Shown piece after piece: positions 6,736-15,147 of a stretch of 64,000 nt of DNA. The position numbers and the translations under genes were made by a program. Positions within the stretch are counted from its first letter, which is position 1; each line of letters begins with the position of its first letter. The stretch lies in the NCBI RefSeq assembly GCF_036010325.1, contig NZ_CP108549.1, forward strand, positions 4,898,001 to 4,962,000, in the 5' to 3' direction. The notes beneath the pieces were generated by a model. That model did not search any database. It worked only from the letters and a program-made list of their open reading frames with translations, and was not told the origin of the DNA. The stretch is from Streptomyces sp. NBC_01210. Its GTDB lineage: Bacteria; Actinomycetota; Actinomycetes; Streptomycetales; Streptomycetaceae.

Positions 6736-7233
6736 ATGGTGGAGAGCGAAGCGGATCTGATGACGTTGCTGCGCCAGCTTGACGATCCGGAGTGGCTGGA
6801 GTGGCCACGGGGGTACAACCGTCGCGAAGCTGCGGTGCTCCTCGCACGTCTGGTGTCCAGGCTGGAGGGCGACTTCGCGACGCTTTGCCCGGCCGAGCGG
6901 GACACCCAGGACTCCAGTGAGTACGGTCGCGTCGTAGTACCTGCGGAGGTGACGGTGTGCGGGACGCGGATTGTCGTGTGCGTGAGTAAGTTCGGGTCTC
7001 TGGCTCTGGTGTCCGCCGACAACCCTGGTGCTTTTCTGGGCACGGAGGACGCACAGGCGGAGGGCGAGCTGGATGCCGGAGATCTCGCAAAGGTGGAACA
7101 AGCACTGATCGGCCTGGGATATGTGGTGGTCCCCGAAGAGCTCCTCATGAGCCGGTACGACGGGATGAGCCCGTTGCGATCGCACGGTCAGTGGCAGCCC
7201 AGCTGGTGGGACCGCTTCTTCGGTACTTTCTAG
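6736..7233 (+). CDS. Hypothetical protein, 165 residues
   Basis: It starts at ATG 6736 with AGGA 7 nt upstream. The product is acidic and soluble (MVESEADLMTLLRQLDDPEW, WPRGYNRREAAVLLARLV) and ends in an aromatic tail (WQPSWWDRFFGTF). It has no signal peptide or membrane segment. I do not recognise the family; size and acidity resemble cytosolic immunity or SMI1-like proteins, which is only an impression. The 286 bp before it contain nothing I can name. Confidence 0.65.
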   Translation: MVESEADLMTLLRQLDDPEWLEWPRGYNRREAAVLLARLVSRLEGDFATLCPAERDTQDSSEYGRVVVPAEVTVCGTRIVVCVSKFGSLALVSADNPGAFLGTEDAQAEGELDAGDLAKVEQALIGLGYVVVPEELLMSRYDGMSPLRSHGQWQPSWWDRFFGTF

Positions 7234-7611
7234 TTGTGGCCGTGTGCGTGGGGGTGGTCACACTCGACATCCACGAAGGCCTCCTGAGTCTTGGATGCGA
7301 GCTCCTCAGCTGGAGACGGCCGGTCGCCCTAGGCTGAAGGACTCCACGCGGCCATCAGTTCGCGATGGCGTCGGCGATGGGTCGACGCTGTTCCCCTCAT
7401 CGTCAGCGAGCAGCACAAGATCCATCGGAGTCATACCGGACACAACATCCCCCCCAGCCAAAGTACGGGCGATAGTTGCGCACCCGCCGCCCACGGTGCC
7501 AGGGGTTTTCGGGAGGCCAAGCTCAGCACGCAGTGGCCCGAGCCAGAAGGCCCCGGGGCCCCGCGGCGAAACGAATACCCGCACCCCGACCCGGCCCGCT
7601 AACGTCCCCCC
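7234..7611. other. Intergenic region, 378 bp
   Basis: No confident gene. On the minus strand a 43-codon frame (MTPMDLVLLADDEGNSVDP...) ends at 7306, but codon use is mixed and no family is recognised. Just before the ATG at 7612 is TAACGT, a TAnnnT -10-like hexamer five bases upstream, suggesting that the ATP-grasp gene is transcribed as a leaderless mRNA. Confidence 0.4.
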
Positions 7612-8367
7612 ATGCCCCAGCCGAGCCCGCCCGCGCTCCTCGCGCCCGTGCCCCGTACCAGCACCGCCGTGCTGCTCGCGAAGGTCGCCGCCTGGCGTGG
7701 CCTCGACGTGGTCGCCGTGCCGCCCGAGCGTGGTGAGCGGGACCTGCACTGGTACGGCGGGCCGCTCGCCGCCGCTCGGGTCACGGGACGGCTCGGCGTC
7801 GGGCTGCTCGAGCCGCACGACGACTGGCTCAGCACACTTCCGTACGAACTCACCCGCCGCCGCATCGAGTTGACGACCCTCGCCGAGGCCTGGCAGCTGC
7901 AGGCGCCCGCCTTCGTCAAGCCGCCGTCCGACAAGTCCGTGCCCGCCGCGGTGTACGCGGACGGTACGCGGCTGCCCAAGGACGGCGACCGGATCGGGCC
8001 GGAGACGCCCGTACTCGTCAGCGAAGTCGTGGAGTTCGCCGCCGAGTACCGGCTGTTCGTGCTCGACGGCCAGGTCCGCACCGGCAGTCGGTACGCCGTC
8101 CACGGGCGGCTGGACCCCGCGCCTCTCGACCCCGCAGCGCGGGACTTCGCCGGCGAGCTGCTGCGGCAGAGCGCACACACCCTGCCCAGCGCCGTCGTCG
8201 TCGACACAGGACGGCTCGACGACGGCCGGTGGGCCGTTGTCGAGGCCAATATGCCGTGGTTCGCGCAGAGTTACGCGGCCGAGCCCGGCCATGTGCTCGA
8301 CGTCGTCCTACGCGCCTCCGGACCCCGCGCCCGCATCAGTGCACACGACCGAGCCTTTCTGCGCTGA
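7612..8367 (+). CDS. ATP-grasp domain protein
   Basis: A 251-residue protein resembling short actinobacterial ATP-grasp proteins: FVKPPSDKSVPAAVY supplies the nucleotide-binding lysine region, VLVSEVVEFAAEYRLFVLDG a central strand, and WAVVEANMPWFAQSY the metal-binding E/N end typical of the fold. There is no Shine-Dalgarno sequence; a leaderless start is likely. Substrate unknown: ATP-grasp enzymes join a carboxylate to an amine or thiol. The 3' end overlaps the convergent MBL gene by 32 bp. Confidence 0.75.
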   Translation: MPQPSPPALLAPVPRTSTAVLLAKVAAWRGLDVVAVPPERGERDLHWYGGPLAAARVTGRLGVGLLEPHDDWLSTLPYELTRRRIELTTLAEAWQLQAPAFVKPPSDKSVPAAVYADGTRLPKDGDRIGPETPVLVSEVVEFAAEYRLFVLDGQVRTGSRYAVHGRLDPAPLDPAARDFAGELLRQSAHTLPSAVVVDTGRLDDGRWAVVEANMPWFAQSYAAEPGHVLDVVLRASGPRARISAHDRAFLR

Positions 8368-9145
8368 ACTGCGCGAACTCGTGCGCGTCGTGCGACGAGA
8401 AGATCCGGATCAGCCTCGGGTCCGCACGCCGCAGCTCACGCAGCCGCTCCAGCTGCGTCAGCCGCTCGGCGTGGTTCTCGGCGACCAGCCGCTGATGCAG
8501 CGCCGTCGCGCGCGGGCAGCGAGGCCGGCGCTGGTCGATCTCGCCGTGGAAGAAGTACGCGTCGCCCGCGTGCAGCAGCCACCGCGCCGGTTCCTGCACC
8601 GCCACCGCGCAGTGCCCCCGGGTGTGCCCCGGCAGCGGCACCATCAGGATGTCCGGCGAGCGCAGCACCCGTGCCGCGGCGAAGCCGTGCCAGTTGGAGT
8701 CCGCCGTGTCGTGGACGACCCACTGCGGACCGTGCGCCCACTGCGCCGGGACGTAGCGGCTGGAGTCGAGACGTGTCTCGCGGCGCATCGCCGCCCGGTA
8801 CTCGTCGGCCATCACATGCACCCGCGCGTGCGGGAAGTCCGCGAGACCCCCGGCGTGGTCCTGGTCGAGATGGGTGATGACGATGTCCTGTACGTCGTAC
8901 GGGTCGTAGCCCAGCGCCCGGATCTGGTGGACCGCCGTACGCGACAGATCCAGCGTCGGCCGCATGGTCCGCCGGAAGAACGGTCCGAGCCGCCGCGGGT
9001 CCGAGACATCCGCGGCGCCCAGACCCGTGTCGACCAGCACGAGCCCGCTGCCCGTCACCACCAGCAGGCAGTGGGCGACCAGTGGGGCGCCGCCGACCGG
9101 GTGCATCGGGGCGCAGTCGAGGTGGTGGACGATGGGCTGAGACAT
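8336..9145 (-). CDS. MBL-fold metallo-hydrolase
   Basis: A 269-residue metallo-beta-lactamase-fold enzyme. Residues about 91-99 read THLDQDHAGG (the HxDxDH variant of the zinc motif used by lactonase-like members). LPGHTRGHCAVAV supplies a later metal-ligand histidine and LLHAGDAYF the metal-bridging aspartate. N-terminal VLVDTGLG is the usual strand before the active site. Lactonase activity is possible but substrate cannot be told from sequence. It sits between an ATP-grasp gene (convergent, overlapping) and a decayed SnoaL-like gene in the same direction. Confidence 0.85.
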   Translation of the reverse strand: MSQPIVHHLDCAPMHPVGGAPLVAHCLLVVTGSGLVLVDTGLGAADVSDPRRLGPFFRRTMRPTLDLSRTAVHQIRALGYDPYDVQDIVITHLDQDHAGGLADFPHARVHVMADEYRAAMRRETRLDSSRYVPAQWAHGPQWVVHDTADSNWHGFAAARVLRSPDILMVPLPGHTRGHCAVAVQEPARWLLHAGDAYFFHGEIDQRRPRCPRATALHQRLVAENHAERLTQLERLRELRRADPRLIRIFSSHDAHEFAQFSAERLGRVH

Positions 9146-9157
9146 GCGAGGCTCCGG

Positions 9158-9463
9158 CTACGCGGGGAGGGGAAGGGTCGTCGCGAGGCCGAGCTGGGTG
9201 AGGATCGTCGCGGTGTCGAAGCAGACGCGCTCGCAGACCAGTTGCTCGTCCTCGAAGAGGGACATCGCCGGTGTCCGTCAGCGTAAGGCGCGTCCGGCGG
9301 GCGGGAAGCCGTACAGCTCGCCGTTGTGCCCGTCGAAGACCTGGCCGGTGGCGAGGATCGCGTACCGCGGATGACCGAAGGCCCTCAGTGTGTCGCCGAC
9401 CTCGTGCCGGTTCTCGCTCTCCCTGTGCTCGAGGACGAGAGCCTCACGCGCTTCCTTCGTCAT
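9158..9463 (-). pseudogene. Decayed SnoaL-like / nuclear transport factor 2-family gene
   Basis: From ATG 9463 the frame encodes MTKEAREALVLEHRESENRH and RYAILATGQVFDG, then jumps to ELYGFPPAGRALR and stops at TGA 9278-9280. The same frame continues after the stop with MSLFEDEQLVCERV and CFDTATILTQLGLA to TAG 9158. Intact relatives (about 140 residues) have a continuous GxPPTGRAxxCRM...FLFE...IVCERVYFDTATILRQLG end. So the middle (about 40-50 residues) is missing and a nonsense codon sits where relatives often have Cys. It is divergent from a TetR gene that would have controlled it. Confidence 0.7.
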
Positions 9464-9490
9464 CTTGCGGGCGCCCCCCAGGCCGGATAT

Positions 9491-9515
9491 CCCGTACTTA
9501 CGCCGTAAGTACGGG
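9491..9515. promoter_or_regulatory. TetR operator-like palindrome 1
   Basis: An almost perfect 25-bp palindrome: 11-bp arms CCCGTACTTAC and GTAAGTACGGG around GCC. It lies between the decayed SnoaL-like gene and the TetR gene. Confidence 0.7.
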
Positions 9516-9527
9516 ACCGAGCGAAGC

Positions 9528-9542
9528 ACTTACGCTGTAAGT
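9528..9542. promoter_or_regulatory. TetR operator-like palindrome 2
   Basis: ACTTAC-GCT-GTAAGT shares its core with palindrome 1; centre-to-centre distance is 32 bp (about three helical turns). It lies 49 bp before the TetR ATG, so autoregulation is expected. Confidence 0.7.
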
Positions 9543-9591
9543 CGTCAAGGAGTACGGCAAGAGTCCGCAAAACCCACTCAGGAGCCCCCCG

Positions 9592-10356
9592 ATGTCTGAC
9601 GGAAGAACCCGTCAACAACCCACGGAGCGCGGTACATCGGCCCACCGGCCGTCATCCCGCGAGCCGTTGTCCCGCGAGCCGTTGTCCCGCGAACGGATCG
9701 TCAGCGCCGCGCTCCAGATCATCGACAACGAGGGTGTGGACGCGCTCTCCATGCGCCGGATCGCCGCCACCCTGGGCGTCCAGGCGATGTCCCTCTACAA
9801 CCATGTGGGCGGCAAGTCGGACGTCCTCGACGGGGTCACGGAGTTCATCACCACGGACATGCAGCTGTCCCGGCGGTCCCCCGGCGGCTGGGAGGAGGGC
9901 ATCCGCTCGGTCGCGTACGCCTTCCGTCGCTCGTCACTGCGTCACCCGCGCGCCTGCGAGCTGGTGCTCACCCGCCAGCTCTCCTCCCCCGGAGCGCTCC
10001 CGACCATCAACTGCTCTCTCTCCGTCCTGCTCGACCACGGCTTCGACGAGGCAGCCGCCGTGCATGCCCTGCGGCTGCTCATCGCCTTCCAGGTCGGCTC
10101 ACTGCTGCGGGAGTTCCATTCGCCCGGTTCCAAGGGGGACGAGGAGTCGGTCGTACGGGAGCGCGCGGCGTATCTCGAGGGCTCGGGGTACCCGGCGGTG
10201 GCGAAGCTCGCGCCGAAGCTGGCGGTGATCGACCACGAGGCGGAGTTCACCTTCGGGCTCGAGCTGCTGATCAACGCGCTGCGCCAGTACGCCCCCGAGG
10301 AACCCGGGAAGTCCGAGGAGCCCGGGAAGTCCGAGCAGCCCAGGAGGTCCGACTAG
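9592..10356 (+). CDS. TetR-family transcriptional regulator
   Basis: A 254-residue regulator. After an unusual N-terminal extension, residues about 36-80 (RIVSAALQIIDNEGVDALSM, RRIAATLGVQAMSLYNHVGG) form the TetR HTH; the C-terminal part (FAVALL-like helices, TetR_C type) should bind a ligand. ATG 9592 has AGGAG 7 nt upstream. Short tandem repeats mark both ends: a 15-bp unit near 9655-9699 (SREPL copies) and an 18-bp unit near 10297-10350 (EEPGKS copies). Two palindromes upstream suggest autorepression and control of the divergent, now decayed, SnoaL-like gene. Confidence 0.9.
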   Translation: MSDGRTRQQPTERGTSAHRPSSREPLSREPLSRERIVSAALQIIDNEGVDALSMRRIAATLGVQAMSLYNHVGGKSDVLDGVTEFITTDMQLSRRSPGGWEEGIRSVAYAFRRSSLRHPRACELVLTRQLSSPGALPTINCSLSVLLDHGFDEAAAVHALRLLIAFQVGSLLREFHSPGSKGDEESVVRERAAYLEGSGYPAVAKLAPKLAVIDHEAEFTFGLELLINALRQYAPEEPGKSEEPGKSEQPRRSD

Positions 10357-10498
10357 TAGCCCAGGAAGTCGGAGCGACCCGAGGTCCCGAGGTGACGTGC
10401 GGCGAATCGCCGCGACAGCCGCAACAAAGTCGCCGAGACTGACGTCCTTACCAGTGGAGTGACTCGACCGTCGGAACATCCCGCGCCCGGAGGCCGGT

Positions 10499-11518
10499 TT
10501 GGACAGCGCCATCTCGACGGCGGCCCCGGCCGCCGAGCCGGACGCCCCCTTCCGCCCCTCCGGCGCACGGCGCGCCGCCGCCTGGCTGGCGGCCCTGCTG
10601 CTGATCGTTCCGAGCGTGGTGGCCGGCTGCCGCGTCGCGGACACCGACGGCACCACCCCGGTGCCGCAACTGCTCGCCTTCCTGCCCTGGCTGCTGCTGC
10701 CGGCCGGGGCCGCCCTGCTGCTGGCCCTCCTCGCGCGGTGGCGCACCGGCGTGGTCTGGGCGGCCGCGGTGCTCGCCGCCACCGGCTGGTTCGTCAGGCC
10801 GTACGACACCGGGCTGACCGACGATCCGCAGGGGCCCGTCGTCGCCCGCCTCGAAGTGCTCACGTCCAACGTCGAGTTCGGCAACGCCACCGAGGGACTG
10901 CTGGCCGCCGTCCGCCGCGAACGGCCCGACCTGGTGTTCGTCCAGGAATGCGATCCCAGCTGCACGGACGCGCTCGCGGCGAGGGTCTCCCGCGGCGACT
11001 ATCCGTACCGCAAGGTCGTCGAGGGCTACGCGGCCAGTGGCTCGGCCATCCTCAGCAAGCTCCCGCTGCGCGCCGCTCCGGGCATCGACGGCACGCTCGC
11101 CATGCCCGGTGCGGTCGCCGTCGTCGGCGACCGCACCGTGAACCTCCAGCTCGCCCACCCGCTGCCGCCCATCCCCAGCGGCGTCGCCGACTGGCAGCGG
11201 GAGCTCGGCATGCTGCGTACGTACGCCGCCGGGGTGAAGGGACGGCCGGCCCTCGTCGCCGGTGACTTCAACGCCACCCAGGACCACGCCGCCTTCCGCC
11301 GGATCCTCGACGCCGGAGATCTGCGCGACAGCGCCACCCTCGTGGGCGCGGCCCGCACCCCGTCCTGGCCGTCCGCCGTCCGCCGGCCGCTGGGCGCCCA
11401 GATCGACCATGTGCTGATCAGCGAGGACTTCTCGGTGCGCAAGGCCCGCTTCCTGGACCTGGCCGACACCGACCACCGGTCGCTGCTCGTCCAGCTCGAA
11501 CTGCACGACGTGCGCTGA
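10499..11518 (+). CDS. Membrane-anchored endonuclease/exonuclease/phosphatase-family protein
   Basis: A 339-residue protein with three predicted N-terminal membrane segments (AAAWLAALLLIVPSVVAG, LLAFLPWLLLPAGAALLLAL, VVWAAAVLAATGWFV) followed by the EEP fold outside the membrane: VLTSNVEFGN, LVFVQECDP, GDFNATQDH and IDHVLIS, TDHRSLLV. These give the catalytic Asn, Glu, Asp/Asn and His residues. The start is TTG with GGAGG 5 nt upstream. Related Streptomyces proteins are surface enzymes of unknown substrate (nucleic acid or phospholipid head group). Confidence 0.8.
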   Translation: MDSAISTAAPAAEPDAPFRPSGARRAAAWLAALLLIVPSVVAGCRVADTDGTTPVPQLLAFLPWLLLPAGAALLLALLARWRTGVVWAAAVLAATGWFVRPYDTGLTDDPQGPVVARLEVLTSNVEFGNATEGLLAAVRRERPDLVFVQECDPSCTDALAARVSRGDYPYRKVVEGYAASGSAILSKLPLRAAPGIDGTLAMPGAVAVVGDRTVNLQLAHPLPPIPSGVADWQRELGMLRTYAAGVKGRPALVAGDFNATQDHAAFRRILDAGDLRDSATLVGAARTPSWPSAVRRPLGAQIDHVLISEDFSVRKARFLDLADTDHRSLLVQLELHDVR

Positions 11519-11584
11519 CCGGCCGCCCGGGTGAGAGTGGGGACGTGGTGATACCGGGGGGCCGTCCATCAGGAGGCGTTCCCG

Positions 11585-12529
11585 ATGCGCGCTGTCGCCG
11601 TCAAGGCGTTCAAGGCCGAACCCGAACTGATCCAGGTTCCCAAGCCGGAGCCCGGCGTGGGCGAGGTGCTGGTGAAGGTCGAGTACGCGGCGCTCAACCC
11701 GTACGACTGGCAGGCCGCCGACGGAATGCTTCAGGGCCGGGCACCGCATGTGTTCCCGCTGGTCATGGGCGTGGACTTCGCGGGCAAGGTGGATGTCGTG
11801 GGCCCCGGCGACAGCCGCTTCCGGGTGGGCGACGCCGTCTTCGGGCAGGCCGCGCGCCCGCCCGTCGGGACCGGGACGTACGCGGAGTACGTGACCATGC
11901 CGCAGGACGCCCCCATCGCCTTCGTACCGGACGGACTGCCGCTGAAGACCGCGGCGCTGCTGCCCACCTCCGGGATGACCGCCGCGCAGATCCTTGAGGC
12001 GGCGGGTGTCCGGGCCGGGCAGAGCCTGCTGGTCGTCGGCGCGGCGGGCGGCGTCGGCAGCTATCTGACGCAATTGGCCGCGGCGGGTGGCGTACGGGTG
12101 CTGGCGGCTGTGCGCGGCGACGAACAGCGACGGATGAGCGCGCTCGGTGCCACCGTCACCGTCGACACCACCGCGCACGATCTGGCGGCCGCGGTACGGG
12201 ACGCGAGTCCGGACGGCGTCGACGCCCTGGTCGACCTGGTCTCCGGCGACCCGGCCTCCTTCGCCGCGAACGCTGCCTTCGTACGTCCGGGAGGCCGGGC
12301 CCTCACCACTCGTTTCACCGCCGGACCCGCGCGGCTCCCGGCCGGTGTCGAGGGCGCCGACTTCCGGCTGAACGCCTCGGCGGCGCTGCTCGACATCCTC
12401 GCCGCGGCAGTCGCCGACGGTTCACTGAAGGCACCGGTCGACGCCGAATTCCCGCTCGAGAAGGCTCCGGAAGCGCTCGCGCAGAGCCGGGCGGGCGGCG
12501 CGCGCGGCAAGACCGTCTTCGTCCTCTGA
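11585..12529 (+). CDS. NADP-dependent oxidoreductase, MDR/quinone reductase type
   Basis: A 314-residue medium-chain reductase without the zinc ligands of alcohol dehydrogenases. The N-terminal GroES-like domain (EVLVKVEYAALNPYDW, FPLVMGVDFAGKV) is followed by the Rossmann motif LVVGAAGGVGSYLTQLAAA (about 150-168). AGGAGG precedes the ATG. It probably reduces enones or quinones with NADPH. The gene is followed closely by a DUF2630 gene in the same direction. Confidence 0.9.
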   Translation: MRAVAVKAFKAEPELIQVPKPEPGVGEVLVKVEYAALNPYDWQAADGMLQGRAPHVFPLVMGVDFAGKVDVVGPGDSRFRVGDAVFGQAARPPVGTGTYAEYVTMPQDAPIAFVPDGLPLKTAALLPTSGMTAAQILEAAGVRAGQSLLVVGAAGGVGSYLTQLAAAGGVRVLAAVRGDEQRRMSALGATVTVDTTAHDLAAAVRDASPDGVDALVDLVSGDPASFAANAAFVRPGGRALTTRFTAGPARLPAGVEGADFRLNASAALLDILAAAVADGSLKAPVDAEFPLEKAPEALAQSRAGGARGKTVFVL

Positions 12530-12554
12530 GACTCGTCCTCCGAGAGCAGGTGTC

Positions 12555-12800
12555 ATGGACAACGACCAGATACTCGGCAACATCACCGCACTCGTCGCGG
12601 AGGAACGCTCCCTGCGCGAGCGCTCCGGCCGGCAGCTCGGTCTCGACGCCGACGAACAGGCCAGGCTGAACGCCGTCGAGGTACAGCTCGACCAGTGCTG
12701 GGACCTGTTGCGCCGGCGCCGCGCCAAATCGGAGTTCGGCGACGACCCGGACACGGCCGGGGTCCGGCCCGCCGACGAGGTGGAGGACTACCGCGGCTGA
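12555..12800 (+). CDS. DUF2630-family protein
   Basis: An 81-residue helical protein: MDNDQILGNITALVAEERSL, LDADEQARLNAVEVQLDQCW, DLLRRRRAKSEFG. This is the standard actinobacterial DUF2630 pattern, a short coiled-coil-like protein of unknown function. GAGAGCAGGTGTC precedes the ATG. Confidence 0.85.
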   Translation: MDNDQILGNITALVAEERSLRERSGRQLGLDADEQARLNAVEVQLDQCWDLLRRRRAKSEFGDDPDTAGVRPADEVEDYRG

Positions 12801-12824
12801 CCGCACGGCCCGGCCGCCGTGCAG

Positions 12825-12859
12825 AGGCCCGGTCACCGTGCAAGGCCCGGTCACCGTGC
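12825..12859 (+). repeat. Two 17-bp direct repeats
   Basis: AGGCCCGGTCACCGTGC occurs at 12825-12841 and 12843-12859 with one base between. It lies between the DUF2630 gene and the FUSC transporter gene, in the latter's leader. Confidence 0.6.
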
Positions 12860-12897
12860 GGAGGAGTTGCGCCGGACGGCCTCTTCGGGGTCTTTTG

Positions 12898-14868
12898 ATG
12901 ACCATGGGCGAAGACAAGGGCGGGACGGGGACGCGGGCGGGCCGGCTGACGCCGCCCGACTGGCTGCTGAAGGGCCTGCTGCCGCAGACCGCGCCCATAC
13001 CCTGGGCCGCCGTCGCCCGCGCCGCCGTCGCGCTGTCCGCGCCGCTCGCGGTCGGGCTCGCCGCCGGGCAGCCCATGTACGGCGCGCTGGTGTCGATGGG
13101 CGCACTCTCGGGCGTCATCGGCGACACCGCCGACTCCTACCGGATGCGTATCTTCAACATCGCCGTCCCGCAGTTCTTCGGCGCGGTCGGCGTCACCCTC
13201 GGCACCCTCGTGTACGGAGAGGGCTGGCTCGCGGTTGTCGCGCTGACCTTCGTCGCGCTGGTCTCCGGGATGATCTCGTCGATCGGCGCGGTGGCGTCCG
13301 TGTCCGGGCTGCTGCTTCTGCTCAACGCGGTGGTGGGCGCCGGGCTGCCGATGCCGGAGCCGTGGTGGAAGCCCCCGCTGCTGCTGAGCCTCGGCGGGCT
13401 CTTAGTCCTTGTACTGACGCTGCTGGCCTGGCCGTTGCGCGGCCGGGAGCCGGAACGGGCCGCGGTCGCCGCGGCCTACGAAAGCGTCGCCGAACTCTTC
13501 GCGACGGCGGGCACCGCGGCGTACGACGAAAAGCGCCAGGCCGTCACCCAGTCACTCAACACCTCCTACGACCTGATCCTTGCCCGCCGGGCCCGGGACC
13601 ACGGGCGCAGCAGCCCGATGGTCCGGCTGCTCGCCCAGCTCAATGCGCTCATCCCGCTGGTCGAGGGCGGCGCGGCGGCGCATCGGTACGGCCGGGCCTC
13701 CCGGCGGCCCGAAATCGCCGCCGCCGTACGGGATTTGGCGGACGCGGTCGCCGAGGGCCGCAGCGAGGCGCCGGAGCTGGTGCTGCCCGAGCCGGAGGGC
13801 CCGGCCGACCGCGCCGTGGACGCCGCGCTGCGGTACGCCGCCGCCGTCGTGCACAAGACCGACCCCGACCCGTACAACGTGGACGACCGGCTGGGCCGGC
13901 CCGCGGCGCTGCGCGTCCGGGTCCGGCGCGCGGCGCGCAATGTGCTGCTCTCCGAGCCGTCCTGGCGGTACGGGCTGCGGCTCGCGCTCTGCATCGGGCT
14001 GGCCCAGTCCCTGGTGTCCCTGGTGCCCGTGTCCCGCTCGTACTGGGTCGGGCTCACCGTCACCTTCGTCCTCAAGCCGGACTTCGGCTCGGTCTTCTCC
14101 CGCGCGGTGCTGCGCGCGCTCGGCACGGCGGCGGGCCTGGTCACCGCGGCGGCGGTGCTCTCACAGGTGCCGCGCGGCTGGTGGGACGTACCGGTGATGA
14201 TGGTGCTCGCGGCGCTCATCCCCGCGTTCTCCGTGAAGGGGTACGCCTTCCAGACGGCGGCCATCACACCCGTGATCCTGCTGCTCTCCGACGTCCTCAA
14301 CCACCAGGGCTTCAACCTCGTCGTGCCGCGCCTGGTGGACAGCCTCATCGGCTGCGCGATCGCGCTGGTGGCGGGTTATCTGCTCTGGCCGGAGAGCTGG
14401 CACACCCGGATCGGCGACCGGCTGGCGACAGCGGTGGAGGACACCGCGCGTTATGTGGGGCGCGCGTTCGGGGCGGACGAGGATCAGGGGGAGAGGGTGC
14501 GCAGGCGCCGCCGGATCTATCGCGATCTGTCGTCCGTACGGTCGGAGTTCCAGCGGGCCCTGACCGAACCGCCGCCGGTGGGGGCGCGGGCGGCGGCGTG
14601 GTGGCCGCTGGTCGTCGCGGTCGAACGGATCGTGGACGCGACGACGGCGGCGCGGGTCCGGGTCGACCACGGGGCGGAGCCGCCGACGCCGGTCGAGGTG
14701 GCGGCCATCGAGCATCAGCTGCAGGAGCTGTCGGAGGGGCTGCGGTCGAACGTGGTTCTGGTGGAGGTGCGGGCGGAACTGGAGGGCGACGAGCAGGGGG
14801 TGCTGGCGCCGCTGCGTCAGGAGGTGAAGGCGGCGAGGGCGATCGCCTCACCCGAGCGGCCCGCCTGA
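12898..14868 (+). CDS. FUSC-family membrane transporter
   Basis: A 656-residue protein with two blocks of membrane helices, about residues 35-180 (AVALSAPLAVGLAAGQP, ALVSMGALSGVIGDTADSYR, MISSIGAVASVSGLLLLLNA) and 375-510 (SYWVGLTVTFVLKPDFGSVF, LGTAAGLVTAAAVL), each followed by a cytosolic helical part. The central motif (YWVxLTxxxVLKPD...) marks the fusaric-acid-resistance / aromatic exporter superfamily. It probably pumps out organic anions. ATG 12898 is the first start that gives a normal N-terminus; the ribosome site is weak (GGGG). Confidence 0.85.
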   Translation: MTMGEDKGGTGTRAGRLTPPDWLLKGLLPQTAPIPWAAVARAAVALSAPLAVGLAAGQPMYGALVSMGALSGVIGDTADSYRMRIFNIAVPQFFGAVGVTLGTLVYGEGWLAVVALTFVALVSGMISSIGAVASVSGLLLLLNAVVGAGLPMPEPWWKPPLLLSLGGLLVLVLTLLAWPLRGREPERAAVAAAYESVAELFATAGTAAYDEKRQAVTQSLNTSYDLILARRARDHGRSSPMVRLLAQLNALIPLVEGGAAAHRYGRASRRPEIAAAVRDLADAVAEGRSEAPELVLPEPEGPADRAVDAALRYAAAVVHKTDPDPYNVDDRLGRPAALRVRVRRAARNVLLSEPSWRYGLRLALCIGLAQSLVSLVPVSRSYWVGLTVTFVLKPDFGSVFSRAVLRALGTAAGLVTAAAVLSQVPRGWWDVPVMMVLAALIPAFSVKGYAFQTAAITPVILLLSDVLNHQGFNLVVPRLVDSLIGCAIALVAGYLLWPESWHTRIGDRLATAVEDTARYVGRAFGADEDQGERVRRRRRIYRDLSSVRSEFQRALTEPPPVGARAAAWWPLVVAVERIVDATTAARVRVDHGAEPPTPVEVAAIEHQLQELSEGLRSNVVLVEVRAELEGDEQGVLAPLRQEVKAARAIASPERPA

Positions 14869-15147
14869 CCCGAGGCAAGGGCCTGGGGGCGAGGGCCCGA
14901 GGCCAGCGCCCGGGGCCGGCCCCTTGAGCGTCGCCGACACCCTGCTGCCGGGTCCGGTCCGTGCGGCGGACCCGGCCGTCTGCCAACGCGGCGACCAGAG
15001 CCGGCCCATGCCCGGTCTCGTCGTGGAGCGCGGCGGCCCAACACGACGACGGCATTCCCGCTGCGGACGACATCATCCTGCTCGGCAGTCCCGGCACCGG
15101 CACCGGCACCGGCACCGTCGCCGACAAGCCCGGCGCCGGGCGCGCGA

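Noticed and set aside
7306..7440. Minus-strand frame MTPMDLVLLADDEGNSVDP...
   Set aside because: Codon use is mixed and no homologue is recognised; not enough to call a gene, though a degraded gene is possible.
9278..9280. TGA at a Cys-like position in the SnoaL-like gene as a selenocysteine codon
   Set aside because: The gene also lacks a middle segment and no SECIS-like hairpin follows; a nonsense mutation in a dead gene is simpler.
10448..12178. 576-codon minus-strand frame under the endonuclease and MDR genes
   Set aside because: It opposes two well-supported genes and has the Arg/Gly/Ala/Pro-rich composition expected of an antisense frame in GC-rich DNA; no domain is visible.
12819..14927. 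Long alternative frame over the FUSC gene
   Set aside because: Arg/Gly-rich low-complexity product without domains; FUSC membrane segments are clear in the other frame.
15097..15120. (GGCACC)4 run in the gap between the FUSC and amine-oxidase genes
   Set aside because: A short simple repeat in GC-rich non-coding DNA with no visible role.
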